From positions 1-64,000 of the forward strand of contig NZ_RQJP01000001.1 in NCBI RefSeq assembly GCF_003858645.1: 64,000 bases of DNA, in the 5' to 3' direction. Below are positions 8,810 to 17,443 of this stretch, in pieces. Positions within the stretch are counted from its first letter, which is position 1, and each line of letters starts with the position of its first letter. The notes under the pieces are model-generated. The model was not told where the DNA came from. It did no database searches and saw nothing but the letters and a program-made list of their open reading frames with translations. Source of the stretch: Larkinella knui (GTDB lineage Bacteria; Bacteroidota; Bacteroidia; Cytophagales; Spirosomataceae). The position numbers and the translations under genes are program-made.

Positions 8810-9130
8810 ATGAAAATCAGCCCGCCACAAGTTGGCCGATACTATTACGTCGGAAATGAGCCGACTTTGTTTACCGAAAAACTGTTGCAGGAAATCCTGC
8901 CGCATCACCGTCCGCAGCCCATTCGGTTAACCAAACAATGGTTGCTGTCCTTCGGCTTTCGGCCGGATGCGGCCCGCCACTTCTGGTATTTTCAGGATTT
9001 GAAATTAGTACCGGGCCTCAACTGCTGGCTGTGTGTAAGCAGCCGCCGGTATTTGTATTACGTGCACGAACTTCAGGAATGTTTTGCTGATATTTACCAA
9101 ACCGAATTGCCACTCGAAATTCAGTCCTAA
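8810..9130 (+). CDS. Small conserved Bacteroidota protein of unknown function
   Basis: A 106-residue protein with no signal peptide or membrane segment. It has the arrangement PIRLTKQWLLSFGF near residues 37-50 and YVHELQECFADIYQTEL near 84-100. From memory this resembles a small, widespread Bacteroidota family with an I-P-L-T-x-E-W-L-x-x-F-G-F motif and a C-terminal V-H-x-L-Q-N-L-Y motif, often seen near phage or mobile genes; the function is not known to me. It has its own promoter-like upstream sequence and stands alone between the hydroxyproline operon and the FIST/kinase operon. Confidence 0.75.
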   Translation: MKISPPQVGRYYYVGNEPTLFTEKLLQEILPHHRPQPIRLTKQWLLSFGFRPDAARHFWYFQDLKLVPGLNCWLCVSSRRYLYYVHELQECFADIYQTELPLEIQS

Positions 9131-9592
9131 TCTGTCAGGAATACCCTGGCCCCTTCATTTTTGTATTCTTTTCTACCAAGTTGTTTTTAATTAAATAAAT
9201 CCTGAACTGCTGTATTAAAATTAGCACGATATTTGTGCTAATATTTGTCTGATAATTGCCTCCCATTTATTCATTACCCACTTTTTTTTCAGTACCCGAT
9301 TGGGGAACTTAAGAGTCCCGTTTTTAACGTGCAAATGGTGTGGCCGTAGTAAAAAGGTTGGGTTTTTACCGAGTAAACGCGTTAAGTTGCCCGGTAAATC
9401 TTCATTCAGCCATTTTCTATCCTACTCCCGGGAAACAAAACCTGGCCAATTCTACCCAGTTGGAATGTATTTTTTATTTCTTTATAAAAAAATTACCATT
9501 TTGCGTCCTTTAGTACATTATTTGTAGGGGAAATTACTTAGTGAAGATTATAAACTTCCCTATACCCACCTAACTTCTACAATCACACTCAA
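9131..9592. promoter_or_regulatory. Long upstream region of the FIST/kinase operon with two operator-like elements
   Basis: AT-rich, no credible gene. It contains a 21-base interrupted palindrome TTAGCAC-N7-GTGCTAA at 9221-9241. Two bases later comes TTTGTCTGATAATT (9244-9257), whose reverse complement AATTATCAGACAAA is the repeated motif found beside EPS genes further right. No convincing -7/-33 promoter pair was found near the FIST start, so the leader length is unknown. Confidence 0.5.
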
Positions 9593-10732
9593 ATGAAACT
9601 GAATCAATCTGTTTTTAAAGACCAGGCCTGGAATTATATTTCGGAAACGCCGGGTTTTTTGGCTGATAATGCCCAATTGGTATTAGCATTTGGTGAACGG
9701 TTTTTATTGGAAAAATTAAATTTGTACGAACAACTCAGAGCGCGGTATCCAACTGCCGATATCGTCATCAATTCGACATCAGGCGAAATTTACCTCGATA
9801 AAGTTCATGACGATTCCGTTATCGTAACCGCTATTGAATTTGAGAAAACCGGCATTCGTACCGTACAGATCGACATTAGTAAACACACGGAAAGTTTTAA
9901 GGCGGGCGAGAAAATTGCTCAGGAACTGGATGCTCCGGATTTATCGGCCCTGTTTTTAATTTCTGATGGCAGCTGGGTCAATGGGAGTGAGCTGACTGAA
10001 GCCCTCAACCAGCTTTTAAAACGCCACATTCCTATTTCCGGTGGACTGGCCGGTGATGCGGCCCGTTTTGAGCGGACGCTGGTCGGTCTCAACCAGCCTC
10101 CCGCAGCGGGAAAAATCGTCGGTATCGGTTTTTACGGCACTGAATTGAAAATTGGCCACGGTTCGATGGGAGGCTGGGATGTTTTTGGGCCGGAGCGTGA
10201 GGTCACCAAAGCTACCTATAATGTTCTGTATCAGATTGATGGCAAACATGCGCTGGATTTGTACAAGGAATATTTAGGGAAATACGCGGAAAGCTTGCCC
10301 GCTGCCGCCCTGCTTTTTCCGTTGTCGATCCGGGCAACCACCGAGTCGGAACCTTTGGTCCGGACGATTCTGTCAATCGACGAAGAGGCCAAAAGCATGA
10401 CTTTTGCCGGTGAAATGCCGGAGAAAGCCCTGGTTCGATTTATGACGGCCAATTTTGACCGGCTCATCGATGCTTCCGCAGTGGCGGCCAATACGTCCAT
10501 GAACCAGCTGAATTTTGCGCCCGAACTCGCCATCCTGATTAGTTGCGTTGGCCGAAAATTGGTGTTGGGGCAGCGAACCGATGAAGAAGTTGAAGCGGCC
10601 CGGGAAGTATTCGGAACGGATGCGGTACTGACGGGTTTTTATTCATACGGCGAAATCTCCCCCTTGCAGTCGAATGCCCGCTGCGAACTCCACAACCAAA
10701 CAATGACCGTAACGGTATTTTCAGAAAACTGA
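9593..10732 (+). CDS. FIST domain sensor protein (NosP-like)
   Basis: A 379-residue protein made of FIST_N (about 25-215) and FIST_C (about 225-365) domains with no signal peptide or membrane segment, so cytoplasmic. Typical family motifs are GGLAGD near residue 147, GFYSYGEISP near 349 and the closing CELHNQTMTVTVF. FIST proteins are ligand sensors; the haem-binding, nitric-oxide-sensing NosP group usually sits next to a histidine kinase and regulates biofilm formation. Here the next gene, 4 bases downstream, is a hybrid histidine kinase, followed by an Hpt protein. The ligand is not determined; NO via haem is a hypothesis from family and context, and small amino-acid-like ligands have also been proposed for FIST domains. 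Confidence 0.9.
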   Translation: MKLNQSVFKDQAWNYISETPGFLADNAQLVLAFGERFLLEKLNLYEQLRARYPTADIVINSTSGEIYLDKVHDDSVIVTAIEFEKTGIRTVQIDISKHTESFKAGEKIAQELDAPDLSALFLISDGSWVNGSELTEALNQLLKRHIPISGGLAGDAARFERTLVGLNQPPAAGKIVGIGFYGTELKIGHGSMGGWDVFGPEREVTKATYNVLYQIDGKHALDLYKEYLGKYAESLPAAALLFPLSIRATTESEPLVRTILSIDEEAKSMTFAGEMPEKALVRFMTANFDRLIDASAVAANTSMNQLNFAPELAILISCVGRKLVLGQRTDEEVEAAREVFGTDAVLTGFYSYGEISPLQSNARCELHNQTMTVTVFSEN

Positions 10733-10736
10733 ATCC

Positions 10737-12260
10737 ATGGAATTAAACACCCTCCATAAATTACTGGCCCGCCAGGTTAACAAACACCTTACGGAAGAGT
10801 GTCTGCAACATGAGCGTTTTCAGCAATTTGTAAAAGCAGTCAATGAATCCTACCACAACTTTGATCGGGATAAGGAATTGTTTGAGCATTCTTCGCATCT
10901 CAATGAGCGGGAATATGCGACGATCAACCAAAAACTGAAAGAAGAAATCAGCCAGCGCCGGCAGTCGGAAGAAAAACTGATGGAAGCCATCAAGTCAATG
11001 GAAATTCCGGAAGGCGATGAAATGCCGGAGTTTGGCCCTGAAAATCTGGTTTCGCTGGTCGATTTTCTTCAAAAGCAGATTGAGCATCGCAAACAAATTG
11101 AAGTGGAACTGCGATCGGCAAAAGAAATTGCGGAGAATGCCACCCTGGCAAAATCGGATTTTCTGTCGATGATGAGCCATGAAATCAGAACGCCACTGAA
11201 CGGTATTGTCGGTATGACGTATCTGATGAGCCAGGAGGAAGTGCCGCCAGCACTGGCCGAGAACCTGAAAACGCTGCAATTTTCGATTGAACACCTGCAA
11301 GCCCTGATCAATGACATTCTGGACTTTAGTAAAATAGAGGCCGGGAAAGTGGAGTTGGAAGAAACCAACTTTGACTTTAAACACCTGGTATCCAATATAA
11401 AACGGGCGCATCAGTTTAAAGCTGAAGAGAATGGTACCCGGATTAAACTGATGGTGGACGACGACATTCCCGACTCGCTTGTGGGCGATTCGCTGCGGAT
11501 TGGGCAGGTGTTGTCTAATCTGGTCTCGAATGCCATTAAATTTACCAAAAAAGGGACGATCACCATCGAACTGTCGCTGCTTCAGAAAGACGATGAAGTG
11601 GCGTCCATTTATGTTTCGGTGCAGGATACCGGAATCGGTATTGCATCCGAGAAGCAGCAAGCCATTTTTGATATGTTTACCCAGGCCAATTCGGCCACAA
11701 CCCGGCAGTTTGGCGGAACCGGACTTGGTCTGGTGATTACCAAACGACTCCTGGAATTGCATGACAGCAAAATTGAGGTGGAAAGTGAGGAAGGAAAAGG
11801 GGCTAAGTTTTATTTTACCCTCGACTTACGCATCAGTTCTGCCGTTAAGCAGTCTTTTGCGATTCCCGACGCCATCAACGACCATACGCTGAAAGGCGTG
11901 CGAATTTTGCTCGTGGAAGATTATCCGGTGAATGTAAAAGTAGCCCTGAAATTTCTGAGCCGGTGGGGCGTGGTGGTGGATGTCGCGGAGAATGGGCTGG
12001 TTGGGGTTGAAAAATTTCTGGCGGGTTCCTACGACCTCATCCTGATGGATCTTCAGATGCCCGTGATGGACGGGTATACGTCGACGCAGCAGATTAGAGA
12101 AACCGATCCTAAAATCCCGGTTATTGCCCTGACCGCTTCGGCAACCTACAGCAACCGCGACCGGGCCATTAGTGCCGGGATCAACGATTACGTGACGAAA
12201 CCGTTCAATCCCAACGACCTTTTTCAGAAAATTGCCAAATACTGCCATCGTCTCAATTGA
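10737..12260 (+). CDS. Soluble hybrid histidine kinase with C-terminal receiver
   Basis: A 507-residue kinase. Order: N-terminal helical/coiled-coil region (about 45-135), HisKA dimerisation domain with the phosphorylated His148 in MMSHEIRTPLNG, HATPase_c with N box (SNAIKFTKKG), G1 (DTGIGI) and G2 (GGTGLGL), then a receiver domain (about 385-505) with Asp438 in LILMDLQMP and Lys in VTKPFNP. There is no transmembrane segment and no PAS domain, so it probably takes its signal from a partner protein, most simply the FIST protein encoded 4 bases upstream. The internal receiver plus the following Hpt gene suggest a His-Asp-His-Asp phosphorelay. Confidence 0.93.
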   Translation: MELNTLHKLLARQVNKHLTEECLQHERFQQFVKAVNESYHNFDRDKELFEHSSHLNEREYATINQKLKEEISQRRQSEEKLMEAIKSMEIPEGDEMPEFGPENLVSLVDFLQKQIEHRKQIEVELRSAKEIAENATLAKSDFLSMMSHEIRTPLNGIVGMTYLMSQEEVPPALAENLKTLQFSIEHLQALINDILDFSKIEAGKVELEETNFDFKHLVSNIKRAHQFKAEENGTRIKLMVDDDIPDSLVGDSLRIGQVLSNLVSNAIKFTKKGTITIELSLLQKDDEVASIYVSVQDTGIGIASEKQQAIFDMFTQANSATTRQFGGTGLGLVITKRLLELHDSKIEVESEEGKGAKFYFTLDLRISSAVKQSFAIPDAINDHTLKGVRILLVEDYPVNVKVALKFLSRWGVVVDVAENGLVGVEKFLAGSYDLILMDLQMPVMDGYTSTQQIRETDPKIPVIALTASATYSNRDRAISAGINDYVTKPFNPNDLFQKIAKYCHRLN

Positions 12261-12317
12261 GCCGTTTCCGTAAAACCGGATCTGTACCCATCGTAACCTG
12301 TAAGATTATAGCGTAAC

Positions 12318-12692
12318 ATGCCACATTCCCCTGACCACTTAACGGAGCAACTGGATCGTGATCGGCTGTTGCAATTGTACGAAGACGATACCGATATGCT
12401 GATCACCTCAATTGAGACATTTCTGGAGGAAGTGCTTCCCACTTTTCAGGAATTGGAACGTCTCATTGAGTCGCAGGATTGGACGGCGGTAACCGGCCGG
12501 ACTCACCAGCTCAGACCCTGGCTCGGCATGGTCGGTTTAACCAGGTTAGAAAGCAAACTGTGCGAAATTGAAGAACTGGCAAAAAAAGACCCAAATCATA
12601 CTACGGTCATGAATTCATATCATAACTTCAATACAGATCTGGCCAGAATGGTACCGGTATTGAAATCCGAACTGCACGAATTGACGAAATAA
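12318..12692 (+). CDS. Hpt (histidine phosphotransfer) domain protein
   Basis: A 124-residue single-domain protein with the helical-bundle pattern of Hpt domains. The candidate phosphorylated residue is His63 in RTHQLRPWLGMVGL, where the usual H-x-L-K-G context is replaced by H-Q-L-R-P. It follows the hybrid kinase by 57 bases and should relay phosphate from its receiver to a separate response regulator; the stand-alone receiver encoded at 13007 is the nearest candidate. The replaced Lys-Gly after the histidine is slightly unusual but the Hpt fold call is supported by length and neighbours. Confidence 0.8.
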   Translation: MPHSPDHLTEQLDRDRLLQLYEDDTDMLITSIETFLEEVLPTFQELERLIESQDWTAVTGRTHQLRPWLGMVGLTRLESKLCEIEELAKKDPNHTTVMNSYHNFNTDLARMVPVLKSELHELTK

Positions 12693-13006
12693 CGAGGCCG
12701 TAAAAGGAATGGATTTTGTACGATTAATTTTGCCCCTCAGCTGCGAATAATCAGATTGAGTACCTATTAAATACAGATTAAATAAAAATGTTCATTTAGC
12801 AATAGCTGTTATTTTTTGCCTATCCCGCCATATTTATCAGACAAAATTTAATAACTATCTATTTTGTAGTATGATTTTTGTTACTCCTTCGTATTGTTAG
12901 TAAGTGGTGATGCTAGCGGCCACTGAAATGAGTTAATTTGTTAAATTTGAATAACTACCTGTTGCAAACTTAACCGTAGTTTGTAAATACGATTACTGTA
13001 TACTTT
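12693..13006. promoter_or_regulatory. AT-rich control region before the receiver/EPS operon
   Basis: No gene is visible. TTATCAGACAAAA at 12834-12846 is a copy of the repeated EPS-associated motif, about 160 bases before the receiver gene. Several T-rich runs occur, but no exact TAnnTTTG promoter was found. Confidence 0.45.
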
Positions 13007-13435
13007 ATGGAAAACCATTACCATGTTCTTGTAGTAGAAGATGATACGTACATTCGCAAAGTTCTGCGCCATACGTTAAAAGCCGATTTTGACGTCACGA
13101 CGCTGAATAATGGGATTGAAGCGATGGACTGGTTGGAAGCGGGGAATCCAGTCGACATTATCATTACCGACTTACAGATGCCCTATCTGAGCGGCCAGGA
13201 CTTGATACGGACCATTCGGGCGAGTTCATTACTGCGCCAGGTTCCCATTATTGTTCTGTCGACTTTTACCGACAGTGCCACCAAAATTGCCTGTCTGGAG
13301 CAGGGGGCTGACGACTACATGATCAAGCCTTTTAATCCGCTGGAGGTGAAAGCCAAGATTAATGCAATCCTGCGCCGAACCGATAAAAGTACCGCGCAAC
13401 CAACACCCTCGCCCGGAAACAGACCGGCTTTCTGA
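13007..13435 (+). CDS. Stand-alone response regulator (receiver domain)
   Basis: A 142-residue single receiver domain with no output domain. Phosphorylation-site residues are complete: acidic residues in VVEDD, Asp55 in IIITDLQMP, Ser/Thr in VLSTF and Lys in IKPFNPLEV. A short proline-rich tail follows. It is the likely phosphate acceptor of the upstream kinase/Hpt pair and lies directly before an EPS-initiating sugar transferase that carries its own degenerate receiver, so control by protein contact is plausible. It is paralogous to the receiver encoded at 41329 (shared PFNPLEV-(K/R)-AKI ending). Confidence 0.92.
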   Translation: MENHYHVLVVEDDTYIRKVLRHTLKADFDVTTLNNGIEAMDWLEAGNPVDIIITDLQMPYLSGQDLIRTIRASSLLRQVPIIVLSTFTDSATKIACLEQGADDYMIKPFNPLEVKAKINAILRRTDKSTAQPTPSPGNRPAF

Positions 13436-13458
13436 TTTCTTTTTAGCTCTCAATTCGT

Positions 13459-14631
13459 ATGCTGACGGTATTAGCGAACGGAACAACTTTTCGGGTTTTA
13501 TACGTTGAAGATGACCCACAGATGGCCGCGGATTTTAGCCGGGCGTTTGGCGAAACCGCATCGATTACGGTGGTAACCAGTCTGGAACAAGCTCTTTTTT
13601 GTTTAGATGCCGAGCCGACTATCGATCTGGTGGTTTTTAACGACCGACTGAACAGCACATCTTTTCTGAACGCCATTCGATCCAATCCGCCTTCGGCCAA
13701 ACTGTCGACCATTCTGCTGACGAACGATGCCACCATCGACCTGACTGCCGAACCGTTCCGGGGGCGCGTGATCGATGTCTATCAGTATGGGTATTCCGAG
13801 GAGGCTTTTCAAACCCGCCTATCGTACCTGGTTCGGAAGAAGCAGTATGCTGAAAGTGGAGGAAATGCCCACACCAAACCCGCTCCGGTGCGCATGCCGA
13901 TCGGCAAGCGGATCTTTGACATAGTGCTTTCGTTTCTGCTCCTGCTGATGATTTCGCCCCTTCTGTTGGTGGTCGCAATTTTGGTTAAACTCGATTCAAA
14001 GGGGCCGATTTTTTACGGATCGAAGCGGGTCGGTATGGGGTATAAAGTGTTCAATATGTATAAGTTCCGAACCATGCGGACGGATGCCGACCAAATGCTG
14101 GCCAGCATGGCGTCGAAGAACATGTACAATGTGAACAAAGTGGAAGAGCCGGCCGATCAGCTCTGCGAAAGCTGCCAACTGGCCGGTACGGGTTGCCAGC
14201 AGCCACTTTTTCTGGACGATAAGCAGGTCTGCGAAAAAGTGCATTTCCGCGCCGAGAAAGCCAAAGCCATGTTCTCGAAGTTCAAGGAGGATCCCCGCGT
14301 GACGCGGCTCGGAAAAGTCCTGCGCAATACCAGCATCGATGAATTGCCGCAGTTTTATAACATTCTGCGGGGGGATATGTCGTTTGTCGGCAACCGCCCG
14401 CTGCCGCCCTACGAAGCTGAGAAGCTGACGGCTGCGGGATACGCCCGCCGGTTTGCGGCTCCGGCTGGCCTGACGGGGCTCTGGCAGGTGACCAAGCGGG
14501 GCGGAGCGGCCGTATCGGATCAGGAACGCATTCAGCTCGATGTGCTGTACGCCAAAAAGTATTCGTTCAAAACGGATTTGATGATTGTGATACGAACTCT
14601 TAAGGCGGTATGGCAAAAGGAGAACGTGTAG
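13459..14631 (+). CDS. Pseudo-receiver/polyprenyl-phosphate sugar-1-phosphate transferase fusion
   Basis: A 390-residue protein. Residues about 10-125 resemble a receiver domain but lack key residues: LYVEDD is kept, yet the phosphoacceptor Asp is Asn in DLVVFND and the conserved Lys is missing. Residues about 145-390 form a bacterial sugar transferase (WcaJ/PssY type): KRIFDIVLSFLLLLM membrane segment, KFRTMRTDA, DELPQFYNILRGDMSFVGNRPLP, then GLTGLWQV. It would load the first sugar phosphate onto undecaprenyl phosphate and start repeat-unit synthesis. A cysteine-rich insert (CESC, GTGC, QVCEK, residues about 235-262) sits in the catalytic region. The next gene starts 22 bases before this stop, indicating coupled translation. 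Confidence 0.88.
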   Translation: MLTVLANGTTFRVLYVEDDPQMAADFSRAFGETASITVVTSLEQALFCLDAEPTIDLVVFNDRLNSTSFLNAIRSNPPSAKLSTILLTNDATIDLTAEPFRGRVIDVYQYGYSEEAFQTRLSYLVRKKQYAESGGNAHTKPAPVRMPIGKRIFDIVLSFLLLLMISPLLLVVAILVKLDSKGPIFYGSKRVGMGYKVFNMYKFRTMRTDADQMLASMASKNMYNVNKVEEPADQLCESCQLAGTGCQQPLFLDDKQVCEKVHFRAEKAKAMFSKFKEDPRVTRLGKVLRNTSIDELPQFYNILRGDMSFVGNRPLPPYEAEKLTAAGYARRFAAPAGLTGLWQVTKRGGAAVSDQERIQLDVLYAKKYSFKTDLMIVIRTLKAVWQKENV

Positions 14632-15566
14632 CCGACAGCGTACCGCTGATTTCGCTGATTACGATCAATTATAACCAGGCCATTGTGACCTGCGAAATGC
14701 TGGAGTCGACCCGGCGGTTGAAATACCCCCGCTTTGAAATCATTGTGGTCGATAACGCATCCGTCGAAGACCCAACCGAGCGCATCAATCAGGGAAATTA
14801 TCCGAATGTAAAGGTGGTTGTCAGTCCGGAGAACCTGGGGTTTTCGGGGGGCAACAACCTCGGTATCCGGCACGCGAAAGGGGATTATTTCTTTTTTCTG
14901 AACAACGATACGGAGGTGACGCCGGATCTTCTCGATCAGTTGCTGGCCCCTTTCAAAACCAATTCGAAAATAGGGATTACCTGCCCCAAAATCCGGTTTT
15001 ACGACCATCCGACCATCATTCAGTACGCCGGTTATTATCCCTTAAACCGCTATACCGGTCGGACCTGGTCGATTGGACTGGGAGAAACAGATCGCGGGCA
15101 ACACGACCAGTCCGGTCCAACGGCTTTTGCCCACGGCGCGGCCATGATGGTCAGTCGCCGGGCGGTTGAGGAGGGGGGCGCCATGGACGAATCGTTTTTT
15201 CTGTATTACGAAGAACTGGACTGGTCGATGCAGATTCAGCGGGCCGGTTTTCAGATCTACTACCAGGCCTCGGCTTTGATTTACCACAAGGAATCGATCA
15301 GCGTCGGAAAAACCAATCCGCTCAAAGTCTATTACCACACCCGAAACCGGCTGCTGTTCATGCGAAGAAATGTGAGCGGTTTTCCGCTGTATTTCTTCAT
15401 CCTCTATTATTTCTGTTTTGCCCTCACCAAAGCGGCTTTTCTCTACGCCCTCAAACGGCAGAAAGAGTATCTCATCGCGCTGAAAAACGCTATTCTCTGG
15501 CATTTTAGAAATAAAATTCGCCGGCCGAAAAAAGAAGCACTTCCGCAGGTAGTTGCGGTCTCTTAA
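14610..15566 (+). CDS. Family 2 glycosyltransferase (rhamnosyltransferase-like)
   Basis: A 318-residue GT-A enzyme: LITINYNQ and VVDNAS nucleotide-binding region near residues 15-50, ENLGFSGGNN near 73-82, and FLNNDTEV (metal-binding DxD-like) near 96-103. A hydrophobic stretch near residues 255-280 may anchor it to the inner membrane. Its start overlaps the sugar transferase gene by 22 bases, so it should act early in the same EPS repeat unit. The sugar transferred cannot be read from sequence. Confidence 0.88.
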   Translation: MAKGERVADSVPLISLITINYNQAIVTCEMLESTRRLKYPRFEIIVVDNASVEDPTERINQGNYPNVKVVVSPENLGFSGGNNLGIRHAKGDYFFFLNNDTEVTPDLLDQLLAPFKTNSKIGITCPKIRFYDHPTIIQYAGYYPLNRYTGRTWSIGLGETDRGQHDQSGPTAFAHGAAMMVSRRAVEEGGAMDESFFLYYEELDWSMQIQRAGFQIYYQASALIYHKESISVGKTNPLKVYYHTRNRLLFMRRNVSGFPLYFFILYYFCFALTKAAFLYALKRQKEYLIALKNAILWHFRNKIRRPKKEALPQVVAVS

Positions 15567-15576
15567 CGAATAAGGT

Positions 15577-16788
15577 ATGGAAATTTTACTGGCAGTTTGC
15601 GTAGGACTGGTTGTCTATACGTACTTTGGATACGGTATTCTGGTATGGCTTTTGGTAAAAATTCGCGGGCGTCGACCGGCGCTGAAAACCGATGCCGATT
15701 TTGCGCCCGATGTCACCTTGATCGTGCCGGCCTACAATGAACTTTCGTGTTTGCCCGACAAAGTCGCCAACTCGTTTGCCCAGCTTTATCCCGTCGACAA
15801 ACTTCATTTTCTGTTTGTTACGGAAGGTTCAAACGATGGCTCGGCGGATTTCCTACGCTCGGAATACGGCAGTAAAGTGGCCCTTATGGAAGGCACCGAA
15901 CGCCGGGGCAAAGTGGCCGCCATGAACCGGGCCATGTTGCAGGTGAAGACGCCACTGGCCATTTTTACGGATGCCAATACCATTCTGAACCACCAGGCCG
16001 TGCAGAATCTCGTCCGTCATTTCCGTGATCCACAGGTGGGCGCGGTGGCGGGTGAAAAGCGCATTCTGACCGGCGACAGCGAGTCGGCAGCCGGTTCGGG
16101 AGAAGGACTTTACTGGAAATACGAGTCTTTCCTCAAACGGCTCGACTCGGATTTGCACACCATTGTGGGCGCAGCCGGCGAGTTATTTGCGGTTCGGACC
16201 GAGTTGTATGAGCCGGTGGAGACGGACACGATTCTGGACGATTTCATCATTTCGCTGCGCATTGCCGGGCGAGGATTTCGGGTGGCCTATGAGCCGGATG
16301 CGTACGCGATGGAACGCCCGTCGTTTTCGATTGTGGATGAACAGAAACGGAAAATCCGGATTGCCGCCGGCGGTTTTCAGTCGATTGTCCGCTTAACCTA
16401 TTTGCTGAACATCTTCCGGTATGGCTGGCTAACGTTCGAATACGTTTCGCACCGGGCGATGCGGTGGGCGGTGGCCCCCCTGTGTCTGCCGTTGATTTTT
16501 CTTGCCAATGGCTGGCTGGCGGCTCGGGAACGGCTGGCGTCGTCGGCAGAGGGCTATGGCTGGACGGTTTTATTTATTCTTCAAGGTCTTTTCTACGGAG
16601 CGGCCTGGGTTGGTTACCGGCTGGAAAAAAAGAATTTACGCTGGAAACTCCTCTTTGTGCCGTTTTACTTTACGTTTATGAACGTCTGTGCGCTGGCCGG
16701 TCTGGTTCGGTATTGGAAAGGGAATCAGTCGGGCACTTGGGAGAAAGTTCGCCGGGCGGGTGAAGTAGAGCTTAAAGTTCGTAGCTGA
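15577..16788 (+). CDS. Membrane-bound family 2 glycosyltransferase
   Basis: A 403-residue inner-membrane GT2: one N-terminal membrane helix (residues 4-25), a cytoplasmic catalytic domain with VPAYNE, a degenerate TEGSNDG and FTDANT (DxD position), and about three C-terminal helices (from residue 300). Overall layout resembles poly-N-acetylglucosamine or hyaluronan synthases, but the Q-x-x-R-W motif of processive enzymes is not clear (QKRKIRIAAGG). It is the last gene of the receiver/sugar-transferase operon and is followed by a strong terminator. Confidence 0.85.
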   Translation: MEILLAVCVGLVVYTYFGYGILVWLLVKIRGRRPALKTDADFAPDVTLIVPAYNELSCLPDKVANSFAQLYPVDKLHFLFVTEGSNDGSADFLRSEYGSKVALMEGTERRGKVAAMNRAMLQVKTPLAIFTDANTILNHQAVQNLVRHFRDPQVGAVAGEKRILTGDSESAAGSGEGLYWKYESFLKRLDSDLHTIVGAAGELFAVRTELYEPVETDTILDDFIISLRIAGRGFRVAYEPDAYAMERPSFSIVDEQKRKIRIAAGGFQSIVRLTYLLNIFRYGWLTFEYVSHRAMRWAVAPLCLPLIFLANGWLAARERLASSAEGYGWTVLFILQGLFYGAAWVGYRLEKKNLRWKLLFVPFYFTFMNVCALAGLVRYWKGNQSGTWEKVRRAGEVELKVRS

Positions 16789-16812
16789 CCGATTGCCTTC
16801 TCGCTATCTGTC

Positions 16813-16856
16813 AACTAAAAATGATTCTGCTGTCTACGGTGGAATCATTTTTAGTT
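16813..16856. terminator. Bidirectional stem-loop terminator
   Basis: AACTAAAAATGATTC and GAATCATTTTTAGTT form a perfect 15-bp stem around a 14-base loop. A-rich and T-rich arms make it usable in both directions. It lies 25 bases after the membrane glycosyltransferase and closes that operon. Confidence 0.75.
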
Positions 16857-17443
16857 AGTAGCGGTTAGCAGGCCAGACTTCTCACCACCGGCACGGATGG
16901 ATTGCTGGCCCGATCATGAAATAAAACCGGATGAAAATGCCAATCAATTCGCTTCAGTTAAAAGTCGGGCTATTTTATTTGTTTGCTAAAACATTAATAA
17001 GATTTCTATGTAATTAAAATCGATTTCATAGGTAAAATATCCTGCTCGTTTAGAGTAAAAAATGTGTCTGTTTAATGCGGTCAGCAGTCGATGAATCAGG
17101 AAGCAATCTGGTTGAGAAGCTACAATCCCACGATTTTTCATGCCAAAGCTGCATTAAAAAAAAGGAGACAGTCATTAAATAAATTTAGAAAAAAAAGAAA
17201 ATAAGTATTGCAAAAAAAAATTACCATTTCTGGAAATGAGTAAGAATGGTTTTTTAACAACGATCCCGATACAGCCCGGAAACACTACTTTTTTTTGCAC
17301 AAATATTTTCATAAATTTTTTTATAGTTGATATTGGTTGAATGAAAAAAAAACGAATTGCTGGTATATAATTTGATAAATTATTGTCTGGATACTAGTAA
17401 AAATTCTGTCACTTATTAATAACAATATTGCTGATTCACAACC
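16857..17443. other. AT-rich intergenic region before the secreted glycoside hydrolase
   Basis: No gene is supported in these 587 bases. TATTGTCTGGATAC at 17381-17394 is a looser version of the repeated EPS motif (reverse complement TATC-CAGACAA), about 50 bases before the start codon. Many A and T runs occur; no exact TAnnTTTG was found. Confidence 0.45.

Noticed and set aside
9300-9527. Possible 75-residue gene upstream of the FIST operon
   Set aside because: Starts with TTG, lies in AT-rich regulatory DNA, has no recognisable motif and unnatural composition.
13007-13435. DNA-binding response regulator
   Set aside because: Only 142 residues; the receiver fills the protein and no output domain is present.
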